From: Theocolax elegans
Lineage: Eukaryota > Arthropoda > Insecta > Hymenoptera > Cerocephalidae
DNA: 64,000 bases
Direction of reading: 5' to 3'
NCBI GenBank assembly: GCA_026168455.1
Contig: CM047427.1
Span: forward strand, 14,475,505 to 14,539,504
Shown here: piece after piece, positions 50,340-61,889 of the stretch
Layout of the letters: each line of letters starts with the position of its first letter
Numbering within the stretch: the stretch's first letter is position 1
Translations under genes and position numbers: made by a program
Notes under the pieces: generated by a model
What the model saw: only the letters and a program-made list of their open reading frames with translations
The model's database searches: none
What the model was told of the DNA's origin: nothing

Positions 50340-52200
50340 TTTCCAAGATGGATAAATGTTTCTTTTCCACTTTCTCGGAGCATTTGAATTTTTCGATCTA
50401 TAGATATCTTGGTGTAAACTCGTGCGTGGAATTTTATCTGTTATCGGTTTGGAGACGGAAATTTTCACTGTTTTATAAACAGATCAGTCCTAATAAAAAA
50501 TAAAGCAAGTTCAACTGTGTAGTTTATTCGCTCATTGATCAATTTCATTTTACGATTTGGTGTCCATTAGAATATTTATTGTAATATGTTGTACTTACGG
50601 TAAACTATCACGACTCTTCAAACTCACGAGTACAAATAAAGAGACATCCTTACCTGTAAGCAAAAAGAATTAACATTTAAAACGATAAGATCATTAATAA
50701 GAAAAAATAGAGATAAAAATAAAAAGTGGAGTATATGATTCAAAGAAAATAGGAAAATGCCTCGTAAAACGTCTGTCCTGTAATGAAAATCAACGATAAA
50801 ATGGAACGAGAATCGAATGTGTTATCGAAATGCGAAAAAATTCCAAGTCTTCGATCGACAAGAGTCGCGAATGTACGATATGAAGAAAACATTTCACGAA
50901 TAATGGCTCTGTGCATGAATATGGGAATCCTGTGACGTAAAACGTTTCCACACATCGGGAAATGCATAAATGGATTTCTTGCGAATACGCGTCAAAATTT
51001 TCATTTTGAGTGCTCTCTGCGTGGTGGTATGTCTTTATCCTATTCTCTAATTTCGTGTTTGCTTGTGACCCCGTTAAATTTACGGTAAATCCCCAAGGAA
51101 AATCTCGGATTTTCTACCATTGTATAATGTATTTTCATATCTAGGTATACGGATGTTAAGAGTTATTGATAATCGATTTAATGAAATAATCATAAAAACG
51201 CCTGTGTCTTGAATAAAAATGATGTGATACGACAAAACAGATACAATATAGCTTTCTTATTATCTCCAGCTCGTAGTATTATAAAAAAAATATACGGATA
51301 TATAAGACTTATTGTATAGAATTATATCTACGTTTTTCATCGATTATAAGGAGAATTCTTTTATTTAAACTATATTAATTATTTGTAATTAAAAAATAGA
51401 AAGAATTCATAAATAATATTTAAAATATTAAATTGAAAAACGAAAAAAAAATCATAGTTTTAGTTTATATATGTAAATTCATTTTTTAAATAAATAATTA
51501 GTAAATAACACTTGAAATAAAACATCTGACAAACATTTAAGAGATTAAATTAAATAAGACTACTTTTATAATATTCGCCATGTCTTTAAGGTAAGAAGAT
51601 GTAAGATGATTATTAAAAAAAATGATGAAGGTTTTAAGGATATCTTGAAAATTCACTAAATGAAAAGAAAAATAAAATGTTTTTCTTAATATACTCTATT
51701 CCACCTTTACGTTGCAAAAGCCTTTTCCTTAAATTATATCCGATGCTAGCTAAGATCGTAACTATGCGTTATGATAATGCTACAATCCTAAAAATGTAAA
51801 AATAAAAAATCTCTTTCTTGAGTTTACTGCGTCATTAAAAAAAAATAAACGACCCCCTAAAATCTGAAGAAGAAAATCTCGAACCAACAAAAATGTAAGT
51901 ATCGTCTTAAAGAAAGGAAAAAAACGGAAGAAAACGAAGCAGAAATAGAAGTAAAAGAATAGTATCGCATAACTAAAAACAATAGACCAGCAAGTATTAA
52001 ACCCATATCCAGCAGCTCGTAAATTTCAACATTAAAAGTTTACATGGAAATCCAAACGTTCACCGACAAAGTGCTCCAATAACGCGGCTGCGGCGAGGTC
52101 CCGAAGAAACCGCGCAAAGGCCGTTTATAACAGACGGCGATACGAGTGGGTACTTTGTTTTCAAAAGACAGGCAATAACGGAGCGAACCTCTCTCGCGCC
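50340..52200. other. AT-rich non-coding stretch
   Basis: AT-rich with a short island at 50740-50970 (75-codon minus ORF, unrecognised). No supported gene. Confidence 0.5.
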
Positions 52201-52219
52201 ACATGAATGAGGGCCGTTC

Positions 52220-52294
52220 AAGAGAGAGAGTGAGAGAAAGAGAGTGAGAGAGAGAGAGAGAGAGAGTGAGGGAGAGAGGAAGAGACAGTGAGAG
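52220..52294 (+). repeat. GA microsatellite
   Basis: Imperfect GA repeat with GTGA interruptions, about 75 nt. It gives rise to Ser/Leu-rich spurious frames on the minus strand. Confidence 0.85.
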
Positions 52295-52379
52295 GAGAGG
52301 AGGAACCACGCTTTGTATGCAGACGGGCACCTGTCGTTCCGACACCCGCTACGCGTGATCAAATTCCTCAAGTCGAACC

Positions 52380-54470
52380 GAGTGTAGGGAGGAGCTGAGC
52401 AAGTGCGTACGAGACTTCATTTCGAGTTATAACCGCGGATAGTTTCCCGACGACTTGCACCTACAAATCGAATGGATATTCCGAGTTCATAAGTAAAATT
52501 AAACTTTTACTCTATTCAATCGAACACCGCGAAACTTATAAATTCATGGATTTTAATTGTTCAAACAGTTTATATCATATACGTGTCGTTTGATTATTGA
52601 AACCTATAAATAAATCAAATTCGTATTATACTTTGATTATTAATTTCATTTCTCGTGTCAATTCGAAATATTCGTTTCCGTATATTTTGGTAAATATATA
52701 TAGAAAAAGTCAACTTTATTATATCGCAACGCGGCTATTTATCAGATTAAAATCGAACTTGGCATAAAGATTATTTTTATTTTTTTCTCTCTATTTTTTA
52801 AAAAGATTTTTTTTATCAAAATGACTTTATACTTTTGAAACGTACGAAGATTATCTTTTTTTCCCTCTATTAAATTTGTTTTTTATTTCCGAAGCTTACA
52901 AATAATATTTACAGATGGTTCTAAAATAGTATACACATATACAGATATACACTGAAGATTAATTTATTTATGTATATATATATTGTAAAAACACTATCGA
53001 AATATTATGAAAATATATTCCAGTGAATCAATTCAAGTTTCGTAACACATGTTATCATAATGCATGTTAAATTGAACGATTACATTCTTTTTCTTCGCGA
53101 ACTAGGTTCTTTTTTCAAACATTCATCTCTCACTGTTTTACTCTCACTTTTTTTGTTCATTCGTTTGCTCCAGAGTTGAATTCAGAGTAAATTCTCGCTT
53201 GCAAATTCCCAACGGTATACAGCTGTGTTTATGTTGCTTGAAAATCTTTGATGAACGAGTATTGATAGAATGGGAAAGTACGTTGTTTGATCGGTTTTAA
53301 AAAGTATAGACGGGGAAAAATTGCAAAAAAATACGGATGGATTGCCGCGATTTGAAAGAATTTAATTTTTGTGATTTATACACGTAAAAAAAATTATTTT
53401 ATCACTTATTCGATACCGCATATATATTCGTGATTAAATGCAGTCCCGTGAATGTATAACAATAAATCGGGGCAATGTGATAGAAAAAATCTATTTGCGT
53501 AAATATTTAAAATATGCAAATTAAGTCACTTTAATGTACACGGAAAAAATCAAGTGAAATTTATTTAAGTCTCGCCAGCTCATTTTGTGATTATTATAAG
53601 TAATATTAACTACAAGTTTAGTCGACTAGTTAATTTTACTGAAGTTACTGAAGTTAGTCAGTCAAAAATTCTAAAGTTGCTACCAGGAATATTTACTCAA
53701 GTACATGATACTATTATTTACTAAGTGAAGTAAATATAATACATTATCTAATACTAGGGTAATCATATAAAATAACATTTCTTTTAACGTTTTTAAGTTT
53801 TTATATACGCAAATCGAGCTTTATGGGTATCAGTGTGTTTTGACACAACGTGTATCGACTTTATAATTTGTAGCCGCCCTATAGGCAATAATATATAATA
53901 CCTTTAAATCAATTAGTTTTGACGTGTATTATTACGCCTACGGAGTATATATACTATTTTTTTTTTAATTTGATTAAGTATTATATTATGTATATTTTTA
54001 AACCTAAATATAACAGACTGGCCTATTTGACAAACCATACAAGTCCAATTTCATCTAGCTATACAAAATTGTTCCCCCACATTACAATCTCAAGATTTAC
54101 ATGAATCTAGAAATTCTAACGTTAAAACGCACTAATTTAAAAAAAACAATAAATTATATTTACGTATGTAACTTACTAAAGTGTTAAGTGAATATTCCCT
54201 TGACATTTTGCTTCCTCGTAGTTGAAGAAGCATTTTTATACAAATATCGAAATAATGCAAATAATGGGATTCCTCGATAATGATACATCTGGACGTCCCT
54301 CCCTGTAATTAAAACTGCAGAAGAAAGAGAGACTTTAGCTCGATAAACAAATTTCCATTAAATTTGAAAGATAGCGCGGCAGTGCAAACACGAGGCGTAA
54401 AGGGAAAAGAATATACTTTTGAACTTATCTCAACTCCTGGGCACATGCAATTAGCAACGTTAATTATACA
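52380..54470. other. AT-rich non-coding stretch
   Basis: AT-rich with poly-T runs and a short direct repeat (TTACTGAAGTTACTGAAG) near 53640. Nothing coding is supported. Confidence 0.5.
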
Positions 54471-54493
54471 TTTATAAGAAATGCAATAGGGGG

Positions 54494-54561
54494 ATAGGGG
54501 GCTGAATTACGTGCCCTCGCACCGAGCGAATATCTGCACGAGTCTTTGGCGCGCGCATCCG
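54494..54561 (+). other. exon-like island with strong donor
   Basis: About 20 open codons (reads GAELRALAPSEYLHESLARA) end at a GTAAGG donor at 54562. The acceptor side lacks a pyrimidine tract. A 78-codon minus frame overlaps. Could be a chance frame in a CpG-rich patch. Confidence 0.15.
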
Positions 54562-54909
54562 GTAAGGTGTATTTATATATATATATACATGTACTGCGAC
54601 ACGTAGTTCGCTACCGCGCGCAAGCGGCACCTCGCTTTCGTAATAGCGGATGATTCTAATTGTTGCTTCTCGCACATCCCCACTTCCGGTGGCAACAATG
54701 CACGACAAATATACTTTTTTTTTACATTTTTTTTTCCTTCCTTCGATGTTGTTTAGACATCTTCTCGGAAATCAGTTGTGTTCGGAAAAATTTATCCTCG
54801 CGAATGGAAAATTATTATTTAGTACGTGTATATACATACCTTTTGGTGTGAGCAATGTGTGTATTTGCTGCGCTATAGTTAATATCTTTTACCGGTCGTA
54901 ATGATAGGA

Positions 54910-55490
54910 TTGTACTATTGATTCGATACAATTGGATTTCACCGAAACGGAGGAAAATATATACAATTTAAAATGCCTTTTAATTTTATAACTATTGTTT
55001 CGGTATAGCTTGATAAACTTAATGTTTCATTAAAGTATCGTATTACTTATTTCTGGATCGATCGTACAAAGGGTTTTATTGGATTTACTTCTATCGGATC
55101 AGACGAAAATTTATTTATGCGTTTTAAATACTTCTAGTGAACTTAACGGACAACATTTACTTGTCATTTGTATAGGTTAATTTTTAAAGACTCATTTGAG
55201 GATGTTAAATCTTTGTTAAAAATTTGTTTTAGTTTTGCGGAAATGATATAAACTTAAATAATTCATTAATTAGCTGAGAAGGTCCTCCGATTAAAAAGAA
55301 AAAACGGCGAGGAAAAAAGGCAGAGTCGATTCCACAAATCAGGAGTTGACTAAAGTCAGCGAGTGGAATCCTCGCTAACTAGTCGGTGAATCTCCAAAAG
55401 TCCCATTTGCAGGCGCCACGGAAACGCAGATCCCGAAAAACGATGAAAGTCAAACAGAACATCTCTTCGTCTACTGATTGAAGGTAAAAA
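54910..55490. other. AT-rich non-coding stretch
   Basis: No supported feature. The right end passes into a CT/GA-rich zone. Confidence 0.5.
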
Positions 55491-55504
55491 AGGAGAATAA
55501 AAAA

Positions 55505-55835
55505 TCCATCTTTTTTCTCTCTTTCTCTCTGGTCTCCTCTCTCTCTCGGAACGACTTCATCCACAAGAGCATATATACACACATACAAGCGGTAGACTTC
55601 CAAAGGGTTCAATCGCAAAAAGAGAGAACACGAAAGGCTCACTCGAGCCATAAAGGGGGTTCAAGAGAAGGAGAGAAAACACGCGAGCGAACAAATCTAT
55701 GGAATCCCGTCGCGACATTCGCTACCTGAAAGAGTTGCTCTGCCTCTACCCAGGAAAGAGAAGGAGGGAGAGGGAGCGGGAGGGAGTAAGAGAGCGAGAG
55801 AGAGAAAGAGGAAGAGCGAGCGAGAAGAGGAAACC
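55505..55835. repeat. CT then GA low-complexity zone
   Basis: CT tract at about 55512-55550, then an imperfect GA/GGGA tract at about 55755-55835. Overlapping ORFs here on both strands are products of the low complexity. Confidence 0.75.
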
Positions 55836-56038
55836 GGAGCGGGAGAAGAAGAAAAAACAAACAAAGGAGAAGAACGAAAAGAAGCCCGCACACCACACGC
55901 ATCGACCTGTCGAAATTCCTTGTCTACCTGGTGGTGATGGTACGAGAGAGAGGCTGAAACATTTACCACCGAAAATTCGAGTTGGATGAATGAATTATAA
56001 TTTATTTAGCGCTCTACGAGGTAGCGATTTATCCGAAC

Positions 56039-56040
<2 letters not shown>

Positions 56041-56081
<41 letters not shown>
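56041..56081 (+). repeat. (CT)n microsatellite
   Basis: Nearly pure CT dinucleotide repeat of about 40 nt. The cleanest microsatellite in the window. Confidence 0.9.
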
Positions 56082-56083
<2 letters not shown>

Positions 56084-56299
56084 GAGGCCGCGAACATTCG
56101 CTAAGCTTTGGCAAACGAGTTTCGTGTGAAAAAAATAATGGACAACCATACGAAAGAGACTACAAGGTAATCTGATCGGTAAAACACTTGTTCGTACCTT
56201 ATCGGTATTCATCGGTGTCCGTTTCTTCTTTCGGGTTTTGTTCAACAGGTAGGTACACATCTTTACACGTATACCTTCATTCACTTTCTAACGAGGTAA

Positions 56300-57190
56300 C
56301 ATCGAATGTTTCTCCTTTATGACGTAACCTTTCATTGCTGCTAATGAGGAAAGGGTTAGCGACAATCTCGAACTTCTACGAAGTGATAATTGGAAAAATA
56401 CATTGGGCTTGATTCAACAGGATGTATTTGAAAACCGCTTGTACGTTCAATCATAACCGATCGGATCACCAACGATTTCACTTATTACCATCCGTGCGAG
56501 TACTTGAAATCATTTCTTTCCGGTATATCGGCAGTTTTACTCACTTTAACACGGAGTATTACTGCATTATCTAAACTTCGGAATAATTCAGATCCGTATT
56601 GGATGCATTCAAGATCAAACAAGAGAATTACAGTTTAGATAAGTCACACATTATTTCTTTACGAGTATTATCTTGTCAATCTAAAATATTAAAAAATTGA
56701 CACGTTTGGTAAAAGAATAAACTTGTTATCTGTAAAAGTGTTACAAATCATTTAAGGAGTATGGCATTTAAATTACACGAATTATCTACCTTTATCAACA
56801 CAAAAATCATATTTAAATGAAAGAATACAATTACTTGTTATTTAAAAAATTAAAGACCACTGCACCGGTAAATTTTAATCATAAAATATAAATGCAAATG
56901 GTAATTTAATAATTATACTCATATCAAATTCTAAATGTCAAAAAATTCACACATATTACTTAACACCAATTTAAGGACTTGAGAGAAAGTGTTCTTCCAA
57001 AAATACTCGCTTCTTTTATTTATAAAAAGTAAAATGCATAACTATTTTCAAAGTTCGACATCTACTTAATATTACTGCGTGCTCAGAACCTCACACTTAA
57101 ATACGCTATTTGACAATGTTAGTGCAATTACAGAGTACTGCAATAATTAAAAAAATTATCACTAGTACATATCTATCTAAAATAGAAAAT
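56300..57190. other. AT-rich stretch, possible 3' region of minus-strand exons
   Basis: AT-rich. On the minus strand an AATAAA occurs at about 57016-57021, some 175 nt beyond the stop of the exon-like frame at 57194-57332. Otherwise nothing supportable. Confidence 0.4.
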
Positions 57191-57193
57191 TTT

Positions 57194-57332
57194 TTAAATT
57201 TGTAAAGCATCAAATATGATTGTAAATATTTCGAGCAGTTTCATCGTGTAGCCGTCCTTCGTGTATATGGTCGAATAGCGAGCTCCGAGGAACGCCTCGA
57301 GCACCTGCAATATCCCCAAAACGAGCTCGTCT
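57194..57332 (-). CDS. candidate terminal exon (45 codons)
   Basis: Minus-strand open frame in a GC-rich patch. It reads DELVLGILQVLEAFLGARYS, continues through IYTKDGYTMKLLEIF and stops at TAA. The frame stays open upstream to a possible acceptor (TTTATAG before 57332), but the pyrimidine tract is poor. The sequence is amphipathic and helix-like. AATAAA lies downstream. It does not join in phase to the neighbouring candidate exon at 57571-57833 by any good donor. Not recognised. Confidence 0.28.
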
Positions 57333-57570
57333 CTATAAACTACATGTATACGCTCCGAGAAAGAATGTCCAATCAGGGCTATGGATGCTATTCCAGAAGA
57401 TCGAGGAGAACCGAATTTAAATCAAATACCCAAGATGTTCTGACATCATTTGTTATCTCTATATATGACTTTATACCTTTTTATTTCTATTGTAATTTAT
57501 TGTTATTACCTTTCTTTAAAAAGAAAAAATAGGTTTGTTCGGCTCGGCGAAATTTTATCTTCTTAAAAAC

Positions 57571-57833
57571 CTAGCATTCATGACGCTGTACGTGCGTGAA
57601 CATGGAATAAATTTGCAAAAAAGAGAGACCGCTAGAAATCAGCTCGAGAGGAGACGAGTCGTTTATCGAAGTTAATATTTCCCTGTGCATTAAGACCGCA
57701 AGAAGCACTTTCAAACCAAATCTAAAAGAAGGTTTCACCAAAATTTCTGAGAGAGCTGGGTCTCGTTTTAACCCTTTCTGATTCATTCTATCGTACACGT
57801 TTCTCATTCTCGGAAACAACATTTCGAAGGCTC
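57571..57833 (-). CDS. candidate exon (86 codons and stop)
   Basis: An ATTACAG acceptor ends at 57834. From there the frame is open through an internal ATG (57822) to TAG at 57571. It includes VYDRMNQKGLKRDPALSEIL and FRFGLKVLLAVLMHREILT, mixed charged and leucine-rich helices typical of a real protein. AATAAA-type signals occur about 75 nt beyond the stop. It may be a terminal exon, or an internal one with an unseen donor. No family is recognised. Confidence 0.32.
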
Positions 57834-58395
57834 CTGTAATTTTCTTATTTTCAGGAGATTCTTAGCTACTCAAGGTTGTTACAGGAATCACGTTTGCTTT
57901 ACGCAACTTCTTTTTTTCTTCTCTCAGAGCAGCGAGAGCGCAACATTAAACTGCATCATTTGCGATCAGAAGTGAAAGTAACGAAAAATATACGAGATAC
58001 AAATAACACGCGTTTATGCGTTACGCGATTCTTTGTATAAAATTTTGTATACAGCTATACTTGGAAATATATTTAAAGCGAAATACACGTCAAAATTACT
58101 TGTATATACATGATTAACTGGGAATTGTATAAATATACAGCGTATCAATTTTCAAAGTGCATAAATATTTAAATTTTTTACAGTAATGGTTGATTGTAAT
58201 GGGTGTCATTGAAACATTTTTAAAGCACCTTCTTCGTCACCGGTTGTCCCATTTTCTTTCCAAATGCAACTTGATTTGTGATATAATTGATAGATCGTTC
58301 TACATTGTCGTTGGCATTATAATATTGTGCCAGGTGAAATATATTTCCGGCAAAAAAAATAACGATAACTTTCGTAGGTAGAGTAAAACAATAAG

Positions 58396-58713
58396 GTGAG
58401 TCAGGCATGTGAAAAGGAAGACCAAAGAGAAACCGTGGAGGGATTTGCAAACGTGCAACCAAAAGAGTCACGTATTTCTCTACGTAGCCTCAGGCAAATC
58501 CCTAAGATCTACGAGTCTCACACTCTTCTTCGCTCCCTTGTGTTGAATCTAATTGATAAATATGTACTGTTGAAAATCGAGTTAAAACATGCTGATGTAC
58601 GAGCTCAGATTATCGACAGATATTTCAACGGAGATAATTGGGTTGTTTCCAATATAATTTTACATCCGCGCGCAAGAAAAATTGAAATTTATCTCAAATT
58701 TATAGTTTATTGA
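58396..58713 (+). CDS. hypothetical ORF, no ATG start
   Basis: 106-codon frame with no ATG (begins at GTG) ending at TGA. The middle is protein-like (YVLLKIELKHADVRAQIIDR). An overlapping 83-codon minus frame (58220-58471) competes with it. Could be an exon if an acceptor near 58395 or 58403 is used. It lies 90 nt left of the fold-back element. Confidence 0.2.
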   Translation: MSQACEKEDQRETVEGFANVQPKESRISLRSLRQIPKIYESHTLLRSLVLNLIDKYVLLKIELKHADVRAQIIDRYFNGDNWVVSNIILHPRARKIEIYLKFIVY

Positions 58714-58803
58714 ACTTTATACAAGGTTTACCAATGAAATTGAAATAAGCTTAGCTGAAACTTATACAAAATTTATATAAAGATAAATAATAGATTTACC
58801 ATA

Positions 58804-59385
58804 CACTGCCGCTCATAATTTTTTGACCCCTTGTGAAAAATTGTGTCAACTTTAAAGTTTTATATCTCCGCGAAAAATTAACGTACAGAAATTGGCGACA
58901 GGATTTTGGAAAGGCAATAAGTAAGCCCTTTAAAGATCTGTTAGCTTTACTATAAAATCTATATTTTTTAGTTTTTTGTATAAACTTGAAAACAAAATAA
59001 TATTTAAAAATTTTTACTTATATTTAATGACACGTCTGTTTTAAAGAAAATTTTTATTTAATGCAAACCTGTAGCAATAAAGGTACTTTATCTCAATTTT
59101 GAATGCTGTTGAGTTTATCTACCTATAGGTTTACATAAAAAATTTTTTTTTAAATTGACGTGTTACTAAATATAAGTAAAAGTTTTTAAATATTATGTTT
59201 ATTTTTAATTTCTTATAAAAATTAAACATTATTTTATAATAAAACTAACCGAGTTTTAAAGGGCTTACTAATACCTTTCCAAAACCCTGTCGCCAATTTC
59301 GGTACTTTAATTTTTCGCGGAGATATAAAACTTTAAAATTTATACAATTTTTTTCACAAGGGGTCAAAATTTATGTGCGGCAGTT
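58804..59385. mobile_element. fold-back MITE, Tc1/mariner type
   Basis: 582-bp element flanked by TA on both sides (58802-58803 and 59386-59387). The ends read ACTGCCGC(T/A)CATAAATTTTTGACCCC-like on each strand. Two arms of about 270 nt (58804-59076 and 59119-59385) are inverted copies of one another with scattered mismatches, separated by a loop of about 42 nt. No transposase frame. TA duplication and end sequence point to the Tc1/mariner superfamily. The RNA would form a long hairpin. Confidence 0.8.
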
Positions 59386-59487
59386 TACTTAAAATATTTT
59401 TTAAGGAAAATTTAAAAAAACCATATAAATACGGATCAGAATCTCCGATTTTTAACTTCAGAAACTTTCACTCTACCAATATTGAGA

Positions 59488-59593
59488 TATTCTTTTGTTT
59501 GTGTCGCTAAGTTAAATTTAGGTTAAAACCTTTGAAGCATGTTCCAATCGTTTGTTACGACCTAATTTAACGTAACGACAAAACAAAAGAATA
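59488..59593. repeat. short hairpin (inverted repeat)
   Basis: Arms of about 36 nt (59488-59523 and 59558-59593) pair with a few mismatches around a loop of about 34 nt. The ends are TATTCTTTTG and its complement. It could be a degraded MITE or a hairpin RNA; there is no match to a microRNA I know. Confidence 0.5.
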
Positions 59594-59599
59594 GATTAA

Positions 59600-60690
59600 T
59601 TAACAAGCGAATGCATCCGAAAAGATCAAAGATTAAGACGTTTAATGCGAGTATTATAAATTTGTTGAGAACATTTATTTTACTTTATCTAAATTTTAAT
59701 TAACATTGGAAAATTTTGTAAAATTTAACCAAACTGAAAGATTATATAAAATTGAAAGGGAGTTAATATTGTATTTAAAGCAATTAACTGTTTTAAACAT
59801 GTTCATAATACAAAGGAATTAAATTTCAGGTTGTAAATGAAAATTTTCTAATCGTAAGCAAGCGTAAGGAAGATAAATAATGGATACAAAAAAATGTCAA
59901 AATAGTTGTAAAGAAAATGCAATACGCCGTTGTACTATGAGATTTCCTAAATGATTTAACTTTGATTACAGTAACTAAAGGAAGAGCAATAATACCAGTC
60001 GGGTTTTTCGGAACTCGATGCACGTTTCGCTAGGTTAATGCTATAAAACCCGTTAAGAGTAAAAGTAGTTACTTCTAGTTTTAGCTCCACAGTGAAGGGT
60101 CAATTTAACCATGCTGTTGCTCGTTTTTTGTTTTCCATCCGTATAGGCAATTAGCGGTCAAAGTCGAGTTGCAATACCCGGTAATACAAAGTATGAGACG
60201 CTTTAACGCAGAATCTTAATTAGAGCACGGGTGGCGTTGGTAGCACGCGAAATTTAGTTTGGCCCTTAATCGAGTCCGAGCAATCGATACGGAATTACGT
60301 TAACGATAGCCTCAAACGACACTTCATTTACATGCATTCGCCCAAAATTTTAAATGACTTCTCTCCCTATACTGCGTTGCGTTCAAACAACTTTTGTACT
60401 CATTTATATTTGTCGTCATTGTACGCTCCCCACATATATTTTAAAGGAATATTGTGTAACCGAATTGTAATGACGTGGAGTATATGTACAGATGAATATT
60501 GTTCGTAAAATCCGAGGCAGCCACACATAAAACGGAGAATAAAACTAAAACAATAACAGCCGCGGTGACACAGTCTAAAGTGAATAAATGAAGAAGGTTA
60601 AAGAGAGATAATTAGCCGAGCATTACACGGTTTTGATAATGACAAGGAACTCGCGCGAAATCAAACAAGGAAAGGCCATCAAGCGCAAAA
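59600..60690. other. non-coding stretch
   Basis: AT-rich, passing into a CpG-richer patch at 60100-60330 without a long frame in any reading. That patch is a possible regulatory island. Confidence 0.45.
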
Positions 60691-60768
60691 GGAGTTGCTC
60701 GTAAATGGTTTATGGTTTTCTTCGTGGCGTCTTGCTCTACGTGTCATCTTACCGATCATAAATTTTAG

Positions 60769-60901
60769 CTCCTTCGCACTCTCCATGTATGTAAAGCAAG
60801 TTTTAACCAAAGGGGAAGATTTAATGCTCGTAATTACCGGCTTCGGGGCGACTAGTGATTATCGGCTCGTTTCTTTGACAGATGAAAGCTCGGCCAGTTA
60901 A
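60769..60901 (+). CDS. candidate terminal exon (about 44 codons)
   Basis: After an ATTTTAG acceptor (ends 60768) the frame reads through MYVKQVLTKGEDLMLVITGF and a Ser/Asp-rich end to TAA. The frame is also open upstream to about 60695. AATAAA lies at 60999-61004, about 100 nt after the stop. The composition is convincingly protein-like, but no upstream exon was found and the acceptor has a weak pyrimidine tract. Not recognised. Confidence 0.25.
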
Positions 60902-61617
60902 TGCGCATGGGATTCCTCTCACCGTGAGATAATCGGGTTTGCCATTTTATGCAGCACGCGAAATCTGATACAGAAGATTCAGTTACGAATTTCAAAACAA
61001 TAAAACAAGAACTACGCGATCTTATTCATTTTCCTTTTGTAAAGTTTCACGGATTATAAGTAGTTTAAACCGAGTTAAATAATATTTTTTATTGGAACCG
61101 GCTAAATAATATTTATCGCGCGATTCCTTATCTTACGAAAGTTCTCACGTATAAAATTTGTACACAATGATTATTGCGTACGCAACAACATTTTCTTGGT
61201 TTCGATATTTCTTTTAAATTTTATACAGTGTGAAAAACATCGACGCTCGTTACGCTCGTTTATTCGTAATATTGTTCTAGAATCTTTTGTCAAATATTAT
61301 TTTTGTAGATCATAATTACGAGTGAAGACTTTGGTTTTATTTTGTCTTATCTTTAGATAACTAAATGTATATTTATGACTTATGAGATCAAATTCTAAAA
61401 ATAAAAATTACAAAAACAAAACTGCAGGGTAGCTTGGATAATCGTAATGAAAAGTTAAAGCGTATCGTATACACCTTTTTGTTTTTTCATGTACAATACC
61501 TGCAATTAAAAGGATAGATCGAGGTACGAGTTAATTGGCGTAATATCCGTTCGCGCTTCGGGCACACGTATGTTCACAGTTCATTAATGGTCTTGAATGA
61601 AACCGCGTCACGTTTAG

Positions 61618-61785
61618 GGCTACGAGTATACGTCCGGACAAAAAAAGAGGGTCATTCACCTTACGGTTGAGTTAAATTTTGCGGACGATAAAATGTCGGT
61701 TAGTCTTTGGTCTTTTATCGCGAGAGACAAAGCCGACGCCCACGATCGACCGCGAAAACCTGCGGCAGACGTTAAATCCGTTAGG
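61618..61785 (+). CDS. candidate internal exon (56 codons, phase 0-0)
   Basis: Open from a GTTTAG acceptor to a strong GTAAGA donor, exactly 56 codons. It reads KKRVIHLTVELNFADDK, then MSVSLWSFIARDKADAH and a Lys/Pro-rich end. The ATG at 61693 has an AAAATGTC context, so it could alternatively be a first coding exon of 31 codons. The island is CpG-rich. Unspliced, the frame ends at TAA near 61869. No family is recognised. Confidence 0.3.
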
Positions 61786-61889
61786 GTAAGAGAAAACGCT
61801 CGTATAGGACCAAGTGTTCGATTACCTTTCTTTTTTTACCCGTTTCGCCAAAATGTCACTTTTATCTAACGTAATCTTTCTACGATAAA

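Noticed and set aside
52040..52371. Two minus-strand ORFs of about 100 codons
   Set aside because: Both run through the GA microsatellite and read Ser-Leu repeats; no start context or splice support.
55639..55989. Overlapping ORFs rich in Arg/Glu or Ser/Leu on both strands
   Set aside because: They follow directly from GA/CT low-complexity tracts, with mutually exclusive frames open at once.
57240..57340. A tRNA-like GC-rich patch
   Set aside because: No A- and B-box or cloverleaf could be formed; the patch reads better as a protein-coding frame on the minus strand.
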